In this document: piece after piece, positions 6,263 to 7,264 of the stretch
How positions within the stretch are numbered: position 1 is the first letter of the stretch
How the letters are laid out: each line of letters starts with the position of its first letter
Assembly: GCA_964546145.1 (NCBI GenBank)
Contig: CAZJIU010000096.1
Coordinates: forward strand, 1 to 7,264
Length of the DNA stretch: 7,264 bases
From: CAZAKO01 sp964546145
GTDB taxonomy: Bacteria > Fidelibacterota > UBA2242
Direction of reading: 5' to 3'
The notes under the pieces: model-generated
Seen by the model: the letters and a program-made list of their open reading frames with translations, nothing else
What the model was told of the DNA's origin: nothing
The model's database searches: none
Translations under genes and position numbers: made by a program

Positions 6263-7168
6263 CTAAATTAAAACCATTTTACGGAGGGTTTGATAGCGTT
6301 TATCAATTTGCGCTCTTGACAATGTTGTGATTCCATCAATGCTGAAATGTTCAACCGTAAAAGAGCCCAGAATACTGCCATAGATCAGGGCTTTTTTCAT
6401 GTTCAGGAAATTAACCGTTGCGCAGGCAGCCAGATAACCCATGAAACCACCGGCAAAACTGTCACCGGCACCAGTTGGATCGGTAGGTTGATGCACCGGA
6501 AATGCCGGAGTGAAGAAAAGCGAGTTGTGATAGCTTAAATAGGCGCCGTGTTCGCCCTTTTTGACGATCACGAATGGCGGACCCATTTGGTGAATTTTTT
6601 GTAATCCGGCGAGCATGTTGGATTCACCGCTGAGCAGATTTAATTCATCGTCGTTGATAATCAGTAGCTTTACCCGGGCGATTACTTTCATCAGATCGGC
6701 GTGCGTGGTGTTAATCCATAAGTTCATCGTGTCGAGAGCCACAAATTCGGGCTGGTGCAGCTGCTTGAGTACCTCCAGCTGCAGGGAAGGTTGAATATTG
6801 CCTAAGAATACGAAAGGTGTAGTACGATAATTATCAGGGAGAATTGGTTGAAAATCGGCAAACACATTCAGATGGGTATAAAGCGTATCCCGAATATTGA
6901 TGTCGTCATGGTAGACGCCTCCCCAGCGGAAGGTTTTCCCGGAGACGATTGAGAGCCCCTGAGTATCAATCTGACGTTTTTGAAGTAAGGTGATGGTCTC
7001 CCGGGGAAAATCCTCACCGGCGACACCGACAATCTGAACTTTAGTAAAATGGGAAGCCGCCATCGAGAAAAAGATGGCGGAGCCGCCGATCGAGTTTCGG
7101 CGTTCGCCAAAAGGAGTTTTGATATCATCTAATGCGACCGAGCCTACTGCCAGAACTGTTTTTTTCAT
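6263..7168 (-). CDS. PfkB/ribokinase-family sugar kinase
   Basis: This 301-residue kinase of the PfkB family transfers phosphate from ATP to a sugar or nucleoside hydroxyl. Visible motifs are GSVALDDIKTPFGE (9-22), the substrate-side glycine pair IGGSAIFFS (27-35), ND(D)E (172-175), VKKGEHGA (202-209), and the anion-hole and catalytic signature DPTGAGDSFAGGF (230-242) with catalytic Asp236. The RWGGVYHDD stretch and DTMNLW resemble a bacterial ribokinase-like subgroup of unassigned substrate (recalled, not checked). The start at ATG 7168 is chosen because the family begins at KKTVLAVGS. A longer frame from ATG 7240 would add 24 unrelated residues and cover a plausible promoter. mtnA follows after three bases, so the substrate may be a pentose or 5-modified pentose linked to S-adenosylmethionine by-products. 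That is inference; adenosine or ribose remain possible. Confidence 0.9.
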   Translation of the reverse strand: MKKTVLAVGSVALDDIKTPFGERRNSIGGSAIFFSMAASHFTKVQIVGVAGEDFPRETITLLQKRQIDTQGLSIVSGKTFRWGGVYHDDINIRDTLYTHLNVFADFQPILPDNYRTTPFVFLGNIQPSLQLEVLKQLHQPEFVALDTMNLWINTTHADLMKVIARVKLLIINDDELNLLSGESNMLAGLQKIHQMGPPFVIVKKGEHGAYLSYHNSLFFTPAFPVHQPTDPTGAGDSFAGGFMGYLAACATVNFLNMKKALIYGSILGSFTVEHFSIDGITTLSRAQIDKRYQTLRKMVLI

Positions 7169-7199
7169 AATGATCTGAATCCCCGCAATTTGATGGTAG

Positions 7200-7228
7200 A
7201 AAATACGAAATACTTGTTTTGTTTTCAA
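7200..7228 (-). promoter_or_regulatory. Candidate promoter for the pfkB-mtnA unit
   Basis: On the minus strand TTGAAA (7223-7228) is followed after 17 bases by TATTTT (7200-7205). This is a fair sigma70-like match upstream of the chosen kinase start at 7168. It falls inside the longer possible reading frame from ATG 7240, which supports the shorter start. The match is by eye in AT-rich DNA, so it is only a candidate. Confidence 0.35.
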
Positions 7229-7264
7229 TATTCTATTCATTGGGTAAATTAAACCGATGAAATA

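Noticed and set aside
1..7264. tRNA, rRNA, CRISPR array, insertion sequence or attachment site
   Set aside because: Gaps between genes are all under 240 bases and show no cloverleaf, spaced repeats, transposase frame or terminal repeats.
1..7264. High frequency of the tetramer CCGG across the window
   Set aside because: It is probably explained by codon choice (Pro CCG, Gly GGN, Arg CGG, Thr ACC). I cannot compute a background expectation here.

Overview
The window looks like chromosomal DNA from a Gram-negative bacterium, probably of the Bacteroidota/Calditrichota/Ignavibacteriota (FCB) type. The reasons are a TonB-dependent outer-membrane receptor, a lipobox lipoprotein, exported-enzyme signal peptides, and a MoxR/DUF58 pair whose sequence resembles FCB-group members. 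Base composition looks even and there is no sign of mobile DNA. Taxonomy is inference from protein style only. A run of exactly 100 N (4490-4589) marks a scaffold gap, so this is probably a draft or metagenome assembly.

Left part (1-2245, minus strand): a BtuB-size TonB-dependent receptor, followed 17 bases later by the start of an exported glycoside hydrolase family 2 protein (beta-glucuronidase/beta-galactosidase type) that runs off the left edge. The pair looks like a small uptake and glycan-processing operon. A divergent intergenic region (2246-2482) separates it from the next unit.

Middle part (2483-4391, plus strand): a MoxR-type AAA+ ATPase and a DUF58/vWA-like protein, four bases apart. 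This chaperone-like pair is closed by a hairpin with T runs on both strands (4406-4436), which probably also terminates the convergent gene on the other side.

Right part (4459-7168, minus strand, transcribed right to left): a PfkB/ribokinase-family sugar kinase, mtnA (methylthioribose-1-phosphate isomerase, methionine salvage) after a 3-base gap, then a TPR lipoprotein. The lipoprotein gene is interrupted by the assembly gap. Its probable last codons and stop lie on the far side of the N run, in a frame that a true 100-base gap would not give.

No RNA genes, CRISPR arrays, insertion sequences or integration sites were found. Most of the window is ordinary metabolism and envelope biology. The points most worth a second look are the kinase-mtnA coupling, the receptor-glycosidase coupling, the isolated MoxR-DUF58 unit, and the frame break at the gap.
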